Positions 36,368-44,911 of a DNA stretch of 64,000 bases are shown piece after piece. The translations under genes were made by a program, and so were the position numbers. A model generated the notes under the pieces. That model did no database searches. It saw only the letters and a list, made by a program, of their open reading frames with translations, and had not been told where the DNA came from. Origin of the DNA: Candidatus Acidiferrales bacterium (lineage in GTDB: Bacteria > Acidobacteriota > Terriglobia > Acidiferrales > UBA7541); contig DASYYH010000011.1 of NCBI GenBank assembly GCA_035934015.1, positions 310,001 to 374,000 of the forward strand. Reading direction: 5' to 3'. How positions within the stretch are numbered: the stretch's first letter is position 1; the number at the start of each line of letters is the position of its first letter.

Positions 36368-37696
36368 ATGTCCGTACGAGAGACCTACCAAAAGCACAAG
36401 GGCCTGACTTGGCTCGCCGTGATCGTCATCGTTGCCGTCGTCGGCATCGGCGCCGTGATGAAGGGCCGCTCGAAAGATGTCCGCTATATCACCATGCCCG
36501 TCAAACGCGCAAGCATCACCGCCATGGTGCAGGCTACGGGGACCATTAATCCACTCACTACAGTGCCTGTCGGCTCATTCGTCTCCGGCACCGTTCAATA
36601 TATTTTTGCCGACTACAATACTCAAGTTCACGCCGGCGACGTGCTCGCACAGCTGGATCCTACGATTTACCAGGCCCAGGTAACCACGGCGCGCGGCAAT
36701 CTCGACAGCGCAATTGCTAACGTTAAGAACCTCGAGGCGAGCATCATCGCGGATCAGGCCAACGTCGACAAACTGAAAGCCACGGCCGTGTACGCTCAGG
36801 TGAATGCCAAGCGCATTGCAGATTTAACGCAGCAGGGCGTCATCTCTCAGGATCAGGACGATCAGACGCAGGCAAATTACATCGCCGCCAATGCTTCAGT
36901 GAACCAGGCGATAGCTCAGGTCAATCAAACCAAGGCGCAGCTCTCTCAGGCGCAAGCTCAGGTCATTTCCGCAAGGGGAAATCTGCGACAGGCGGAAACC
37001 AATCTCGAATACACGACGATCATCTCTCCTGTGGACGGCACCGTCGTCGCGCGCAACGTCACGGTCGGTCAGTCCGTCGCCGCATCTTTACAAGCCCCCA
37101 ACGTATTTACCATTGCCCAAGACTTGACGCGCATGCAGGTGTATGCGGCCACAGATGAATCCGACACAGGACAGATTCGCGTCGGGCAACCGGCTACATT
37201 TCAGGTCGACGCGTATCCAGCTCAGACGTTCACGGGCCGCGTCAGCGCCATTCGCCTGAATGCTTTCACCGTGCAAAACGTCGTTACGTACGACACCATC
37301 ATTGATTTCGAAAATCCGGAGGGTAAACTTCTGCCCGGCGAGACGGCCTATGTCACGATCCCCACTGGACACGCAAGTGACATTCTCACCGTGCCGAATA
37401 TCGCGCTTACCTTCACGCCGCAAATTCCGGCCAACCAACTGCGCGACCTTTATACACGCTACAAAATTCCTCCTCAGGCTACGGTCTCTCACGTCGGAGG
37501 TGTGCAACTTGTCTGGAAGCTAGACGCAAATAACCAGCTCATTCCTGTGGCGATTCAAACGGGCATCACCGACTACACCAGTACGCAGGTAATTTCCGGC
37601 GATTTGAGGGAAGGCAGCTTGGTCGTCACCGGTGAACAAAATCTTTCCGGCGGCAGCGGCACGCGATCGCCCTTCGGTGGTCCTGGGAGGCGGTAA
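36368..37696 (+). CDS. Efflux periplasmic adaptor (HlyD/MacA type)
   Basis: A 442-residue membrane-fusion protein. One N-terminal membrane helix (W-L-A-V-I-V-I-V-A-V-V-G-I) is followed by a lipoyl half-motif, a long alpha-helical hairpin (about 100-200, rich in A-N-V-x-x-L and Q-A-Q-A-Q-V) and the second lipoyl half, Y-T-T-I-I-S-P-V-D-G-T-V-V-A-R-N-V-T-V-G. Beta-barrel and membrane-proximal domains complete the protein. The C-terminal R-S-P-F-G-G-P-G-R-R tail is Gly/Arg-rich. It couples an inner-membrane transporter to an outer-membrane channel. The permease gene starts 5 bp later; no outer-membrane channel gene is nearby. Confidence 0.9.
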   Translation: MSVRETYQKHKGLTWLAVIVIVAVVGIGAVMKGRSKDVRYITMPVKRASITAMVQATGTINPLTTVPVGSFVSGTVQYIFADYNTQVHAGDVLAQLDPTIYQAQVTTARGNLDSAIANVKNLEASIIADQANVDKLKATAVYAQVNAKRIADLTQQGVISQDQDDQTQANYIAANASVNQAIAQVNQTKAQLSQAQAQVISARGNLRQAETNLEYTTIISPVDGTVVARNVTVGQSVAASLQAPNVFTIAQDLTRMQVYAATDESDTGQIRVGQPATFQVDAYPAQTFTGRVSAIRLNAFTVQNVVTYDTIIDFENPEGKLLPGETAYVTIPTGHASDILTVPNIALTFTPQIPANQLRDLYTRYKIPPQATVSHVGGVQLVWKLDANNQLIPVAIQTGITDYTSTQVISGDLREGSLVVTGEQNLSGGSGTRSPFGGPGRR

Positions 37697-37701
37697 GAAC
37701 C

Positions 37702-38922
37702 GTGGAAGCTGGCGAAATCGTTCGCGTCGCTCTCAGGGCGCTGGCTCGCAACAAAATGCGCACCGTGCTCACCATGCTCGGCATCATCATTGGCGTGGGT
37801 GCGGTGATTTGCACCGTCGCCATCGGAGAGGGCGCTTCCGACCAGGTCCAGTCGCAGATCGAAAGTCTCGGCGAGAATATGGTTTTCATATCCGCTGGCA
37901 GCGTGAACAAAGGCGGCGTCCACATGGGAGGCCAAGCCACAAAAACTCTGACTGTGGCTGACGGCCAGGCCATCCTCGCTGAAGTTCCCTTCATCAAGTG
38001 GTTTTCACCAAGCGTCGGCTACAGCGGCCAGATCGTGTACGGAAATAATAACTGGTCCACGCACGTCAGCGGCATCAGCCCCGATTATCTTAAGATTCGT
38101 CATTGGGCTTTGTCCGCAGGTGGCGCTTTTTCCCAGCGCGATGTTGACGCGGCATCCAACGTCTGCCTCCTCGGCCAGACGGTCGTGAAGAACCTCTTCT
38201 CCCCAAGCGAAGATCCCGTGGGAAAAACGATCCGCATCTCAAGTCTTCCCTTTCAAGTGGTCGGCGTCCTCGCGGCAAAGGGCAGTTCGCCATTTGGCGG
38301 CGATGAAGACGACACGATTCTTGCCCCGTATACCACTGTGCAGAAGAAGCTTTCAGGGATTAGTTGGATTCAGTTTATGATGCTCTCAGCCGACTCTGCG
38401 GCCGACATCCAGCCCGCGGAAGATCAGATCTCTGCGCTTCTTCGCCAGCGCCACCATTTGCGGCCGAATGAAGACAACGACTTCATCATCCGCAGCCCCA
38501 CGGATTTTACCGCCGCGCAGACGCATGCGAGTGACGTCATGACCATTCTCCTTGCCAGCATCGCTTCCGTTTCGCTCCTCGTCGGCGGCATCGGTATCAT
38601 GAACATCATGCTCGTCAGCGTCACCGAACGTACGCGCGAAATTGGAGTTCGCATGGCTGTTGGCGCCACGGAGTCCGACGTGCAGCGCCAGTTTCTCAGT
38701 GAAGCTATGGTATTGAGTTCTATGGGCGGGCTTGTGGGGATTGTCGCCGGCATTTTCGGTTCCGTTGCCGTCTCTGACATGTTTCACTGGCCCACGCACG
38801 TTTCTCCGGCGTCCATTGTTATTGCCGTCGTCTTTTCTGCATTCGTGGGAATTTTCTTCGGGTATTACCCAGCGCGCCGCGCTGCACAACTAGACCCAAT
38901 CGAGGCTCTTCGCTATGAATAA
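37702..38922 (+). CDS. MacB-type ABC transporter permease without fused ATPase
   Basis: A 406-residue protein with the FtsX/MacB topology: helix 1 (V-L-T-M-L-G-I-I-I-G-V-G-A-V-I-C), a large periplasmic domain (about 50-270), then three helices including L-L-V-G-G-I-G-I-M-N-I-M-L-V-S-V-T-E-R-T-R-E-I-G-V-R, the coupling-helix motif of this family. The start is GTG 6 bases after the adaptor stop. MacB itself carries an N-terminal ATPase; here none is present and none is encoded next to it, so the nucleotide-binding subunit must be elsewhere. Likely exports a small molecule or peptide. Confidence 0.88.
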   Translation: MEAGEIVRVALRALARNKMRTVLTMLGIIIGVGAVICTVAIGEGASDQVQSQIESLGENMVFISAGSVNKGGVHMGGQATKTLTVADGQAILAEVPFIKWFSPSVGYSGQIVYGNNNWSTHVSGISPDYLKIRHWALSAGGAFSQRDVDAASNVCLLGQTVVKNLFSPSEDPVGKTIRISSLPFQVVGVLAAKGSSPFGGDEDDTILAPYTTVQKKLSGISWIQFMMLSADSAADIQPAEDQISALLRQRHHLRPNEDNDFIIRSPTDFTAAQTHASDVMTILLASIASVSLLVGGIGIMNIMLVSVTERTREIGVRMAVGATESDVQRQFLSEAMVLSSMGGLVGIVAGIFGSVAVSDMFHWPTHVSPASIVIAVVFSAFVGIFFGYYPARRAAQLDPIEALRYE

Positions 38923-39517
38923 AGCTATTCGTATTTCCGATTCTCTCTTGCGATTTTTGCTGCCGGTTCTCGCGCTCGCGGTTGCTCTTCCAGCGCGCGC
39001 TCAGGCTCCCCAGAATCCGAAGAATGCGCGCGGTGAGCAGTTCTTCATAATTTCATCGGTCAATCTGCCGAAACACGAGATCGTCTTGATGGCCCCCACT
39101 CAGTTGACGCTGGTTGCCGGCACGACGAGTCTTTCTGAATATGTCGGCGGCAAGGGTCAGAAGCTCGCTGAGAAGGATCTTAAAGCCGGCGATACGGTCT
39201 GGGCCATTATCAAAGCAGGAAAAAACGGTCAATTCACTGCGGTCAGAATCCGCGAAGGCTCCATGACCCCTGCGGATCTTCAGAAGCTATATCTCAGCCA
39301 TCCATCGAACGTCGTGGCGCCGCTCCCATCCACGATGCAATCTGCCGCTCCGCTTACTGTGGCACCACAGGTCAATGCCCAAAACTACGCACACACGTCG
39401 AACCCATCCGCATTGAGTGCAACGCCGGGTTTGATCCATCCGGATACCCATCACGAAGGTTTGGCTCACCCACGCACGCATCGCCACGGCCCGGGCGACA
39501 AGCCTCGCAACTCCTAG
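38915..39517 (+). CDS. Secreted hypothetical protein, last gene of efflux operon
   Basis: A 200-residue protein with a signal peptide (L-L-R-F-L-L-P-V-L-A-L-A-V-A-L-P-A-R-A, cleavage near A-R-A-Q). A compact beta-rich part (about 35-110, containing F-F-I-I-S-S-V-N-L-P-K-H-E-I-V-L-M) could bind a substrate. The C-terminus is low-complexity and rich in His, Pro and Thr. It overlaps the permease gene by 8 bp (ATGAATAA), so it belongs to the same operon and may assist the transporter in the periplasm. No known family was recognised. Confidence 0.7.
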   Translation: MNKAIRISDSLLRFLLPVLALAVALPARAQAPQNPKNARGEQFFIISSVNLPKHEIVLMAPTQLTLVAGTTSLSEYVGGKGQKLAEKDLKAGDTVWAIIKAGKNGQFTAVRIREGSMTPADLQKLYLSHPSNVVAPLPSTMQSAAPLTVAPQVNAQNYAHTSNPSALSATPGLIHPDTHHEGLAHPRTHRHGPGDKPRNS

Positions 39518-39674
39518 CCGAAGAACTGTCGCGCGTGAAGGCCGATCATCTAGCCCATCTTGACCCGCGCTGGAACACGCGTTTCGTATCGAGGCACTTC
39601 CCTGCATCGGGACTTGCAAGCGCAAGGTACTGCTCCCAATTGAAAATCGCTTTTTGTCAATGAGCCTAAAAAAC

Positions 39675-39887
39675 TTACGGCCCCCAGTGTGTCACTTTTT
39701 CATAGTACTCAAAGGCCTCGGCGCAATATTTTCTGCCTTTCCCTTTGGCTATTTGGGTGCACTTACATGCATTGCGCACGCGGAGCAGGTATTTGATCTG
39801 CACCGCGGCGGAACGCAAAGCCATGATTAGGCATAACCACATCGCCCGGCCGTATTCGTTGAGCAAGCTCACCGAGGGAGCTCGCAC
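39675..39887 (-). CDS. Small Cys-containing hypothetical protein
   Basis: A 70-residue frame with a hydrophobic start (A-M-W-L-C-L-I-M-A-L) and a basic, cysteine-containing second half (N-A-C-K-C-T-Q-I-A-K-G-K-G-R-K-Y-C-A-E-A). The Lys-rich Cys cluster is unlikely for random sequence in this GC-rich region, but no Shine-Dalgarno is obvious. It is divergent from the gene at 39921. Function unknown. Confidence 0.4.
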   Translation of the reverse strand: MRAPSVSLLNEYGRAMWLCLIMALRSAAVQIKYLLRVRNACKCTQIAKGKGRKYCAEAFEYYEKVTHWGP

Positions 39888-39920
39888 TGCGCCTTCTCGC
39901 CTTGCGGCTATTCAACCTAA

Positions 39921-40304
39921 ATGATCCCTGTTGCGATTCTTATGCTCTCGGGCATGGCTCTGGTGCAGTTTTTCATGTCCTATGCGCGTTCAATCCTGGC
40001 CTCCTATGCCATGGCGGAAATCGCGCCGGCTACTATGAACCTTGTTGGCGCTCAGGCTTCCGAGATTCGTGGCCAGGAGTTTCATCGCCTCCTCAATCTT
40101 GTGCGCCTCGCACCGAATCCCGGCGACGACAAATGGGACCTGCGCATCGTGCGCTCGTATTTCAGCGTTGTGAACGTGATCGGCGGATTGGCCTGCCTGT
40201 TTGCTTCCTCCGTGTGCCAGTGGCGTGAACGCGAATCGGACCTCTGCTCTAAGTTCGCGCTCGCGGTACTCGACCGTCGCATCGCTGCAGTGGCCGCGCG
40301 CTGA
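39921..40304 (+). CDS. Hypothetical protein with N-terminal and central hydrophobic segments
   Basis: A 127-residue protein. The first 30 residues (M-I-P-V-A-I-L-M-L-S-G-M-A-L-V) form a hydrophobic segment, and a second one (V-V-N-V-I-G-G-L-A-C-L-F-A-S-S-V-C) lies near residue 90, so a two-pass membrane protein is possible. No family was recognised. The gene is flanked by the divergent small ORF ending at 39675 and the tRNA-Gly gene at 40446. Coding status is moderate: codon use looks native but there is no strong ribosome-binding site. Confidence 0.5.
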   Translation: MIPVAILMLSGMALVQFFMSYARSILASYAMAEIAPATMNLVGAQASEIRGQEFHRLLNLVRLAPNPGDDKWDLRIVRSYFSVVNVIGGLACLFASSVCQWRERESDLCSKFALAVLDRRIAAVAAR

Positions 40305-40398
40305 GCGGGCAGGCGTTCATCTTCCTGCGTTGGGGTTCTTCATTGTCCGGCTTCCCCATCGATCGTTAAGACTTTTTTTCATCCACAACGCCGAACGC

Positions 40399-40427
40399 TT
40401 GAGACTGTCTCCGTGCGATGCTATCCT
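40399..40427 (+). promoter_or_regulatory. tRNA-Gly promoter
   Basis: TTGAGA (40399-40404), a 17-bp spacer and TATCCT (40422-40427), with the expected start near 40434, twelve bases before the mature tRNA. This is a conventional leader, unlike tRNA-Sec. Confidence 0.6.
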
Positions 40428-40445
40428 TTCGTGTCTGCCTTTTGG

Positions 40446-40519
40446 GCGGGAGTGGTTCAGTGGCAGAACGCGAGCTTCCCAAGCTTGAGATGAGGGTTCG
40501 ATTCCCTTCTCCCGCTCCA
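40446..40519 (+). tRNA. tRNA-Gly (anticodon CCC)
   Basis: A 74-nt tRNA with encoded CCA. Acceptor stem GCGGGAG/CTCCCGC, D-arm GTTC..GAAC, anticodon stem CGAGC/GCTTG with loop TTCCCAA (anticodon CCC), and T-arm GAGGG-TTCGATT-CCCTT. It reads GGG codons and is a single-copy-type isoacceptor. Confidence 0.95.
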
Positions 40520-40614
40520 ATGATTCCGGCCAAATCGCTTTCTTCAGGGTGATACACTTGCGCCGCACCGAACGATCCGGCGTCGCCGTCCCGCGAAATG
40601 CCAAAGGTGGTCAC

Positions 40615-42036
40615 ATGCCCAGAACAAATCTTCGTGGCTTGTTTTTCGCTATCCTCGCTTTTACCGTATTTCCCGCGCAAGCCCTCCGCGCGCAGACGTC
40701 GCTCCCGCGCGCTCCCGGCGCGCACATCGTCAATATTTCTCCTCCCGCTGTCCATGCCAGCGAGCCTTCCATCGCTGTAAATCCAAACGACCCAAGCCAG
40801 GTTGTTGCCGTCTATCAGCCGGCATCAGTCGCTTACTCCACCGATGGAGCACAGACGTTCACCCTTGCGGATCTCCCGCCCGTTCTCGGCTGGAGAGGTG
40901 GCGGAGATGTTTCTGTGACGTTCGACAACAAAGGCCACGTTTTCCTGTCGAGCCTTCATTACGATCATCTCGGCGCGGCGTCCTATTGGGCCTATGGCGC
41001 AGGCCATAACGGAATCTTTGTTCGCCGCTCTCTCGACGGCGGCAAAACGTGGGAAAAAGACGCCGCCACCGTGAAAGCTACCGATGGCACGCAGTCGCTC
41101 ATGGAAGACATGCCGCGCATCTTTGCCGACAACAATCTTCATAGTCCCTACGCAGGAAATCTCTACATCGGCTGGATCGAATGGCAGCTCAATCAATCCA
41201 TCATTCTTTTCGCTCGTTCCACGGATGGCGGCAAGACTTTCTCTGCTCCTATGCGCATTAGCACCCACGCCGGTCTGCCGCGCGACGACAACGGCGCTTT
41301 GGTCAGTTTCCTCGGCGTCGTCGGCGCCGACGGCGCCATTTACGCTATCTGGAACGACGGCCTCACGATTGCCTTCACCACTTCGCACGACGGCGGAAAA
41401 ACGTTCGCTCCTTCGCGCTCGATCATCGATGTCGCCGCTCCTTATTTCGGCGGAGCAACCGGTATCCCCGGCGTTGCTCGCGCGATGGGCTTTCCGCAAA
41501 TCGCCGTCGATGCCCGGCCAGGTAAATCTGGCGGAAATTTGTACGTCACGTGGAGCGATTTCCGAAATGGCGATGTCGACGTGTTCATCTCGTCCTCAAA
41601 AAATCGTGGCCGCACATGGTCTCCAGCCATGCGCGTCAATACCGATCCGATTCACGATGGCAAAGACCAGTTCTTCCAATTCCTCGCCACCGATCCAATT
41701 ACCGGCGACGTCTACGTCCAGTTTTACGACCGCCGTGACGATTCTGCAAACCGCAAGACGTGCTTCACTCTCGCTCGTTCCATCGACGGCGCGAAGACCT
41801 TCACGAATTATGCCTGGTCCGCCGATCCGTTCGAGGGCTTTCAATCTTTCCTCGGCGACTACACTTGGCTCACCGCTTTCAACGATAAAATTTATGGCGT
41901 GTGGACCGAATCCACTCCGCCTCCGCCGCCAGATCCTTCCGCGCCTCAAGCCGCACAGGGATTCCGCGGTCTGCGTGGAGGGACGGTCGTCCGCGTCGGC
42001 TTTGCCGATTTTTCGCAAGCCGCGGTTCACCGCTGA
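40615..42036 (+). CDS. Secreted BNR/sialidase-like beta-propeller protein
   Basis: A 473-residue protein with a signal peptide (L-F-F-A-I-L-A-F-T-V-F-P-A-Q-A) and repeated Asp-box/BNR elements: R-R-S-L-D-G-G-K-T-W-E, A-R-S-T-D-G-G-K-T-F-S, T-S-H-D-G-G-K-T-F-A and S-S-K-N-R-G-R-T-W-S, which mark successive blades of a sialidase-like propeller. The conserved catalytic residues of true sialidases are not obvious, so an exo-sialidase activity should not be assumed. ATG 40615 has a good AAAGGTGG Shine-Dalgarno, while the frame is open from 40549. It is followed by a cytochrome c fragment that overlaps in another frame. Confidence 0.8.
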   Translation: MPRTNLRGLFFAILAFTVFPAQALRAQTSLPRAPGAHIVNISPPAVHASEPSIAVNPNDPSQVVAVYQPASVAYSTDGAQTFTLADLPPVLGWRGGGDVSVTFDNKGHVFLSSLHYDHLGAASYWAYGAGHNGIFVRRSLDGGKTWEKDAATVKATDGTQSLMEDMPRIFADNNLHSPYAGNLYIGWIEWQLNQSIILFARSTDGGKTFSAPMRISTHAGLPRDDNGALVSFLGVVGADGAIYAIWNDGLTIAFTTSHDGGKTFAPSRSIIDVAAPYFGGATGIPGVARAMGFPQIAVDARPGKSGGNLYVTWSDFRNGDVDVFISSSKNRGRTWSPAMRVNTDPIHDGKDQFFQFLATDPITGDVYVQFYDRRDDSANRKTCFTLARSIDGAKTFTNYAWSADPFEGFQSFLGDYTWLTAFNDKIYGVWTESTPPPPPDPSAPQAAQGFRGLRGGTVVRVGFADFSQAAVHR

Positions 42037-42045
42037 AAAGGTCTA

Positions 42046-42220
42046 CCGCACTTCGATGGGTTCGCTCACCGAAGGGGACGTCCAGGCAAAATCCGACGCC
42101 GATCTCAGGAGAATCATTGTCGAAGGGAACGGCCGCATGCCGCCCGTGAAGCGCCTCTCGCACACAGACGTCGTCAACGTCATCGCATTTGTCCGGAGCT
42201 TCAGGAGCACAGGAAAATAA
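42046..42220 (+). pseudogene. Cytochrome c C-terminal fragment
   Basis: In a frame different from the BNR gene, about 57 codons encode a typical class I cytochrome c ending: S-L-T-E-G-D-V-Q-A-K-S-D-A-D-L-R-R-I-I-V-E, then G-N-G-R-M-P-P with the axial methionine, and V-V-N-V-I-A-F-V-R-S-F. The heme-binding CxxCH half is absent and no start with a Shine-Dalgarno precedes it. It is probably the remnant of a deleted or truncated gene, fused by deletion to the BNR gene's end. Confidence 0.55.
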
Positions 42221-42316
42221 TTCTGCGCAGCGAAGTCACTGAGACGGAGGGGAGGAACTGGAATAGAGATTGTGCGCTATGCTCGCTCTGAGCCTCGGCA
42301 AATGCGCTACAAATAA

Positions 42317-42350
42317 AAAATGGGAGCCCGTGGCCACAGGCTCCCATTTT
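42317..42350. terminator. Bidirectional terminator downstream of cspA
   Basis: A perfect 12-bp inverted repeat, AAAATGGGAGCC (42317-42328) and GGCTCCCATTTT (42339-42350), with A- and T-tracts on both sides, can serve both strands. On the minus strand it lies 14 bases after the cold-shock stop. Bases 42221-42316 contain no gene. Confidence 0.85.
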
Positions 42351-42363
42351 CTTTCGTCACAAA

Positions 42364-42570
42364 TTATAGGCTGGTGACGTTCGCCGCTTGCAAGCCCTTC
42401 GGCCCGGACACGACGTCGAATTCGACCGCCTGTCCTTCGTTCAGCGACTTATATCCCTCGGATTGAATCGCCGAGAAGTGGACGAAAACATCTTCGCCCG
42501 ACTGGCGCTGGATGAACCCGAACCCCTTGCTCGCATTGAACCACTTCACCGTTCCTTGTTCTTTAGACAC
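42364..42570 (-). CDS. cspA: Cold-shock protein CspA family
   Basis: A 68-residue single cold-shock domain that binds single-stranded nucleic acid and acts as an RNA chaperone. RNP1 (K-G-F-G-F-I-Q) and RNP2 (V-F-V-H-F) motifs are both present. The start is GTG at 42570, preceded by AGAGGAAA as Shine-Dalgarno. A terminator-like hairpin sits about 65 bases upstream in its own leader and another terminator follows the stop. The leader (42571-42690) is the usual site of cold-shock regulation. Confidence 0.95.
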   Translation of the reverse strand: MSKEQGTVKWFNASKGFGFIQRQSGEDVFVHFSAIQSEGYKSLNEGQAVEFDVVSGPKGLQAANVTSL

Positions 42571-42629
42571 TTTGTATTTCCTCTTCTTTTTTAAGCTATT
42601 TGCGTCTCGAACGCCTCCAGCCGTAAATC

Positions 42630-42660
42630 AAAAAAGGCCGCGAGTTTGTAACTCGCAGCC
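42630..42660 (-). terminator. Intrinsic terminator in the cspA leader
   Basis: On the minus strand an eleven-pair hairpin with one mismatch (42660-42650 with 42646-42636, loop ACA) is followed by TTTTTT. No minus-strand gene lies upstream within 1.4 kb, so it either attenuates cspA or ends a short RNA made from the cspA promoter. Confidence 0.6.
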
Positions 42661-42930
42661 CCTTTCATCGAATCCAAAGGTTTTACAAGATCAACAAACG
42701 CAACCCTACTCTACCACAACCACGCGCCCCCGCAAAGCGATTTCTTTGAACGATGGCGACTCAATCCGAATTCTTCTGATCGTGATGCAAGCAATCAGAA
42801 TTCAAACAGACCCGCTCTCCTTCGAACTTTCTTGAGCCTCTCCCCACAAGTTAGACCTTTTTTGACTGGAACCGCCTTCCTTTTTCAGGCACATTCTTTC
42901 TGCATCATCTCTACGGGAGTTCGCGCTCGA

Positions 42931-44091
42931 ATGCGTCGAATAGTGTTTCATCTCGGAAAGATTTTACTGTTTTTCGCCTTCGCCTTCTTTTCCGTATCGG
43001 CACGCGCACACTCCCCGCAGCCAAGCTCGTCTCAGTCCTCTGACCAAATCGGCGCAATTTTTTCCAGTCTTGTCTCTCCGCAGGAACCCGGCCTCGCCGT
43101 ACTAGTCCGCAAAGATGGGCGCACAATTTTCGAGCGCGGTTATGGCATGCGCGATCTGCGCTCAGCCCAACCCATCGACTCGCGCACAAATTTCCGTCTC
43201 GCCTCGTTCACTAAGCAATTCACCGCCATGGCCATCATGCTCCTCGTTCATGACGGCAAATTGCATTACGACGATCATCTCACCGATATTTTCCCCGAAT
43301 TCCCCGCCTACGGCCGCACCATCACCATTCGCAATTTGCTCAATCACACCTCGGGCCTCGTCGCCTATGAAGATTTGATGGACAGGCAGTACGCCGGAAA
43401 GTCCTGGCAGGAAATTCCGCAGATCTCGGACGCGGGCGTTCTCGCGCTCATGGAACAGCAAACGGGAACGAAATTCCCTCCCGGCACACAGTGGGAGTAC
43501 AGCAACAGCGGCTATTGCGTTCTTGCGATGGTCATCGAGAAAATCTCAGGCATGCCTTATGCCGATTTTCTGCGCCAGCGGATTTTCGCGCCGCTCGGAA
43601 TGGACCATACCGTCGCGCACGTCTACGGCAAAGATATCGTTGCCAATCGCGCCTACGGCTACACCAAAGATTCTGGCATCTGGCTTGAAACCGATCAAAG
43701 CCCGACTTCCGCCACTCTCGGCGACGGCGGCATCTATACCTCTCTCGACGATCTCGCCAAATGGGATGACGCGCTTCGCAATCAAACTCTGCTCAGCGCC
43801 GCCGAATTTCAGCCCGCCATCACTCCCGAAAATTCCGCCGCCGTTTTGCCTTCCGCCGTCGACGATTTGCCCAAAGCCGCCGCCGGCAAACCTTTCGCTT
43901 ACGGCTTCGGTTGGTTCCTCGATCCTTATCGCGGTTACGCGCGCATGTGGCACTACGGCAGTTCCATCGGCTTCAACACCGTCATCGAGCGCTTCACCGA
44001 AAACAATCTCACCATCATCATTCTCGCCAATCGCACCGATCTCGACCTCGCCGCTCTCGCCCTCCGCACCGCCGACCGATACCTACACTAG
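42931..44091 (+). CDS. Serine hydrolase, class C beta-lactamase/esterase family
   Basis: A 386-residue secreted protein. A signal peptide (I-L-L-F-F-A-F-A-F-F-S-V-S-A-R-A) precedes a penicillin-binding-protein-like fold. The nucleophile motif S-F-T-K (92-95), the Y-S-N triad (190-192) and the late H-Y-G (after R-M-W) correspond to the SxxK, YxN and (K/H)xG elements of class C-like serine hydrolases, so the active site is complete. HxG in place of KTG points to an esterase or D-aminopeptidase rather than a beta-lactamase. ATG 42931 is preferred over 42832 because the signal peptide follows it. Confidence 0.85.
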   Translation: MRRIVFHLGKILLFFAFAFFSVSARAHSPQPSSSQSSDQIGAIFSSLVSPQEPGLAVLVRKDGRTIFERGYGMRDLRSAQPIDSRTNFRLASFTKQFTAMAIMLLVHDGKLHYDDHLTDIFPEFPAYGRTITIRNLLNHTSGLVAYEDLMDRQYAGKSWQEIPQISDAGVLALMEQQTGTKFPPGTQWEYSNSGYCVLAMVIEKISGMPYADFLRQRIFAPLGMDHTVAHVYGKDIVANRAYGYTKDSGIWLETDQSPTSATLGDGGIYTSLDDLAKWDDALRNQTLLSAAEFQPAITPENSAAVLPSAVDDLPKAAAGKPFAYGFGWFLDPYRGYARMWHYGSSIGFNTVIERFTENNLTIIILANRTDLDLAALALRTADRYLH

Positions 44092-44098
44092 AAGGATG

Positions 44099-44902
44099 CT
44101 ACTGCCGCCGCTCATAAACCTTGAGACTCGCATATCCCGGGTCTGCCTCTGGAATCAGCGCTGGGGCTTCGCCATTTCGTAGGACGAGCACTCGGCCAGC
44201 CAGCAAGTCGTCGGTGATCAAATCGACCACTGCTTGCGCAACTTCCTCGAGGCTCAAAAGCGACGCTGGAATTCGCGGATCGCGTCTCTCCTTTGGCGTC
44301 AATGCCTCCCAGTAAGTTTTCACTTCGGGCGTCGCGATCCATGCAGGGACGAGGCAATTCACGCGGATGTTTTCCGTCCTGCTCAATCCAGCGAGAGTGG
44401 TTGTCAGGCGGAGTACTCCGGCCTTCGCGGTGTCATAAGCCGGTGCGGGCGAATGATCCTTGCCGTGGCTTAGCGCCGAGGTTGAGCTGACGTTGACAAT
44501 CACACCACCTCCGCGTTTGCGCATCGCCGGCACGCCAAATTCCAAGCCGTAAATCGCCGAGATTAGGTCACCGTGAATCGTCTCATACCATTGTTCGATG
44601 GGTGCTTCCGGATGGTACGGCACACCTGAGGCGTTGTTAATCAAGATGTCCACTCCTCCGAACTCCTTCTCGGCGAATGCCATCAGCGCCTGCATGTTGC
44701 CCCTCACGTTCACATCGCACCGGCAAAACTTTGCACGCCCTCCTGCTGCTTCAACCCGCCGTACAGTTTCCATGCCGCCCGTTTCATCTATATCGGACAC
44801 GACAACGTGGCAGCCTTCCGCAGCCAGTCGGCGCGCTTCCGTGCGGCCCGAACCTTCGCCGCCCGAGCCGGTCACTACCGCGACTTTGTTCTTGAGATTC
44901 AC
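44099..44902 (-). CDS. SDR-family oxidoreductase
   Basis: A 267-residue short-chain dehydrogenase. Cofactor motif V-T-G-S-G-G-E-G-S-G-R-T-E-A, I-S/N-N-A-S-G loop (D-I-L-I-N-N-A-S-G) and catalytic S..Y-D-T-A-K (V-S-S-T-S..A-Y-D-T-A-K). The acidic residue after the second strand (V-S-D-I-D-E) favours NAD(H). The C-terminus departs from FabG. It converges with the serine hydrolase 8 bp away and is followed upstream by kdsC with a 9-bp gap, so it may be the last gene of the kds operon. Substrate unknown. Confidence 0.85.
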   Translation of the reverse strand: MNLKNKVAVVTGSGGEGSGRTEARRLAAEGCHVVVSDIDETGGMETVRRVEAAGGRAKFCRCDVNVRGNMQALMAFAEKEFGGVDILINNASGVPYHPEAPIEQWYETIHGDLISAIYGLEFGVPAMRKRGGGVIVNVSSTSALSHGKDHSPAPAYDTAKAGVLRLTTTLAGLSRTENIRVNCLVPAWIATPEVKTYWEALTPKERRDPRIPASLLSLEEVAQAVVDLITDDLLAGRVLVLRNGEAPALIPEADPGYASLKVYERRQ

Positions 44903-44911
44903 GTCGGCAAC

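Noticed and set aside
41084-42220. 378-residue plus-strand frame overlapping the BNR gene
   Set aside because: Most of it is a shadow of the BNR gene; only the last ~57 codons, listed as a cytochrome c fragment, have real similarity.
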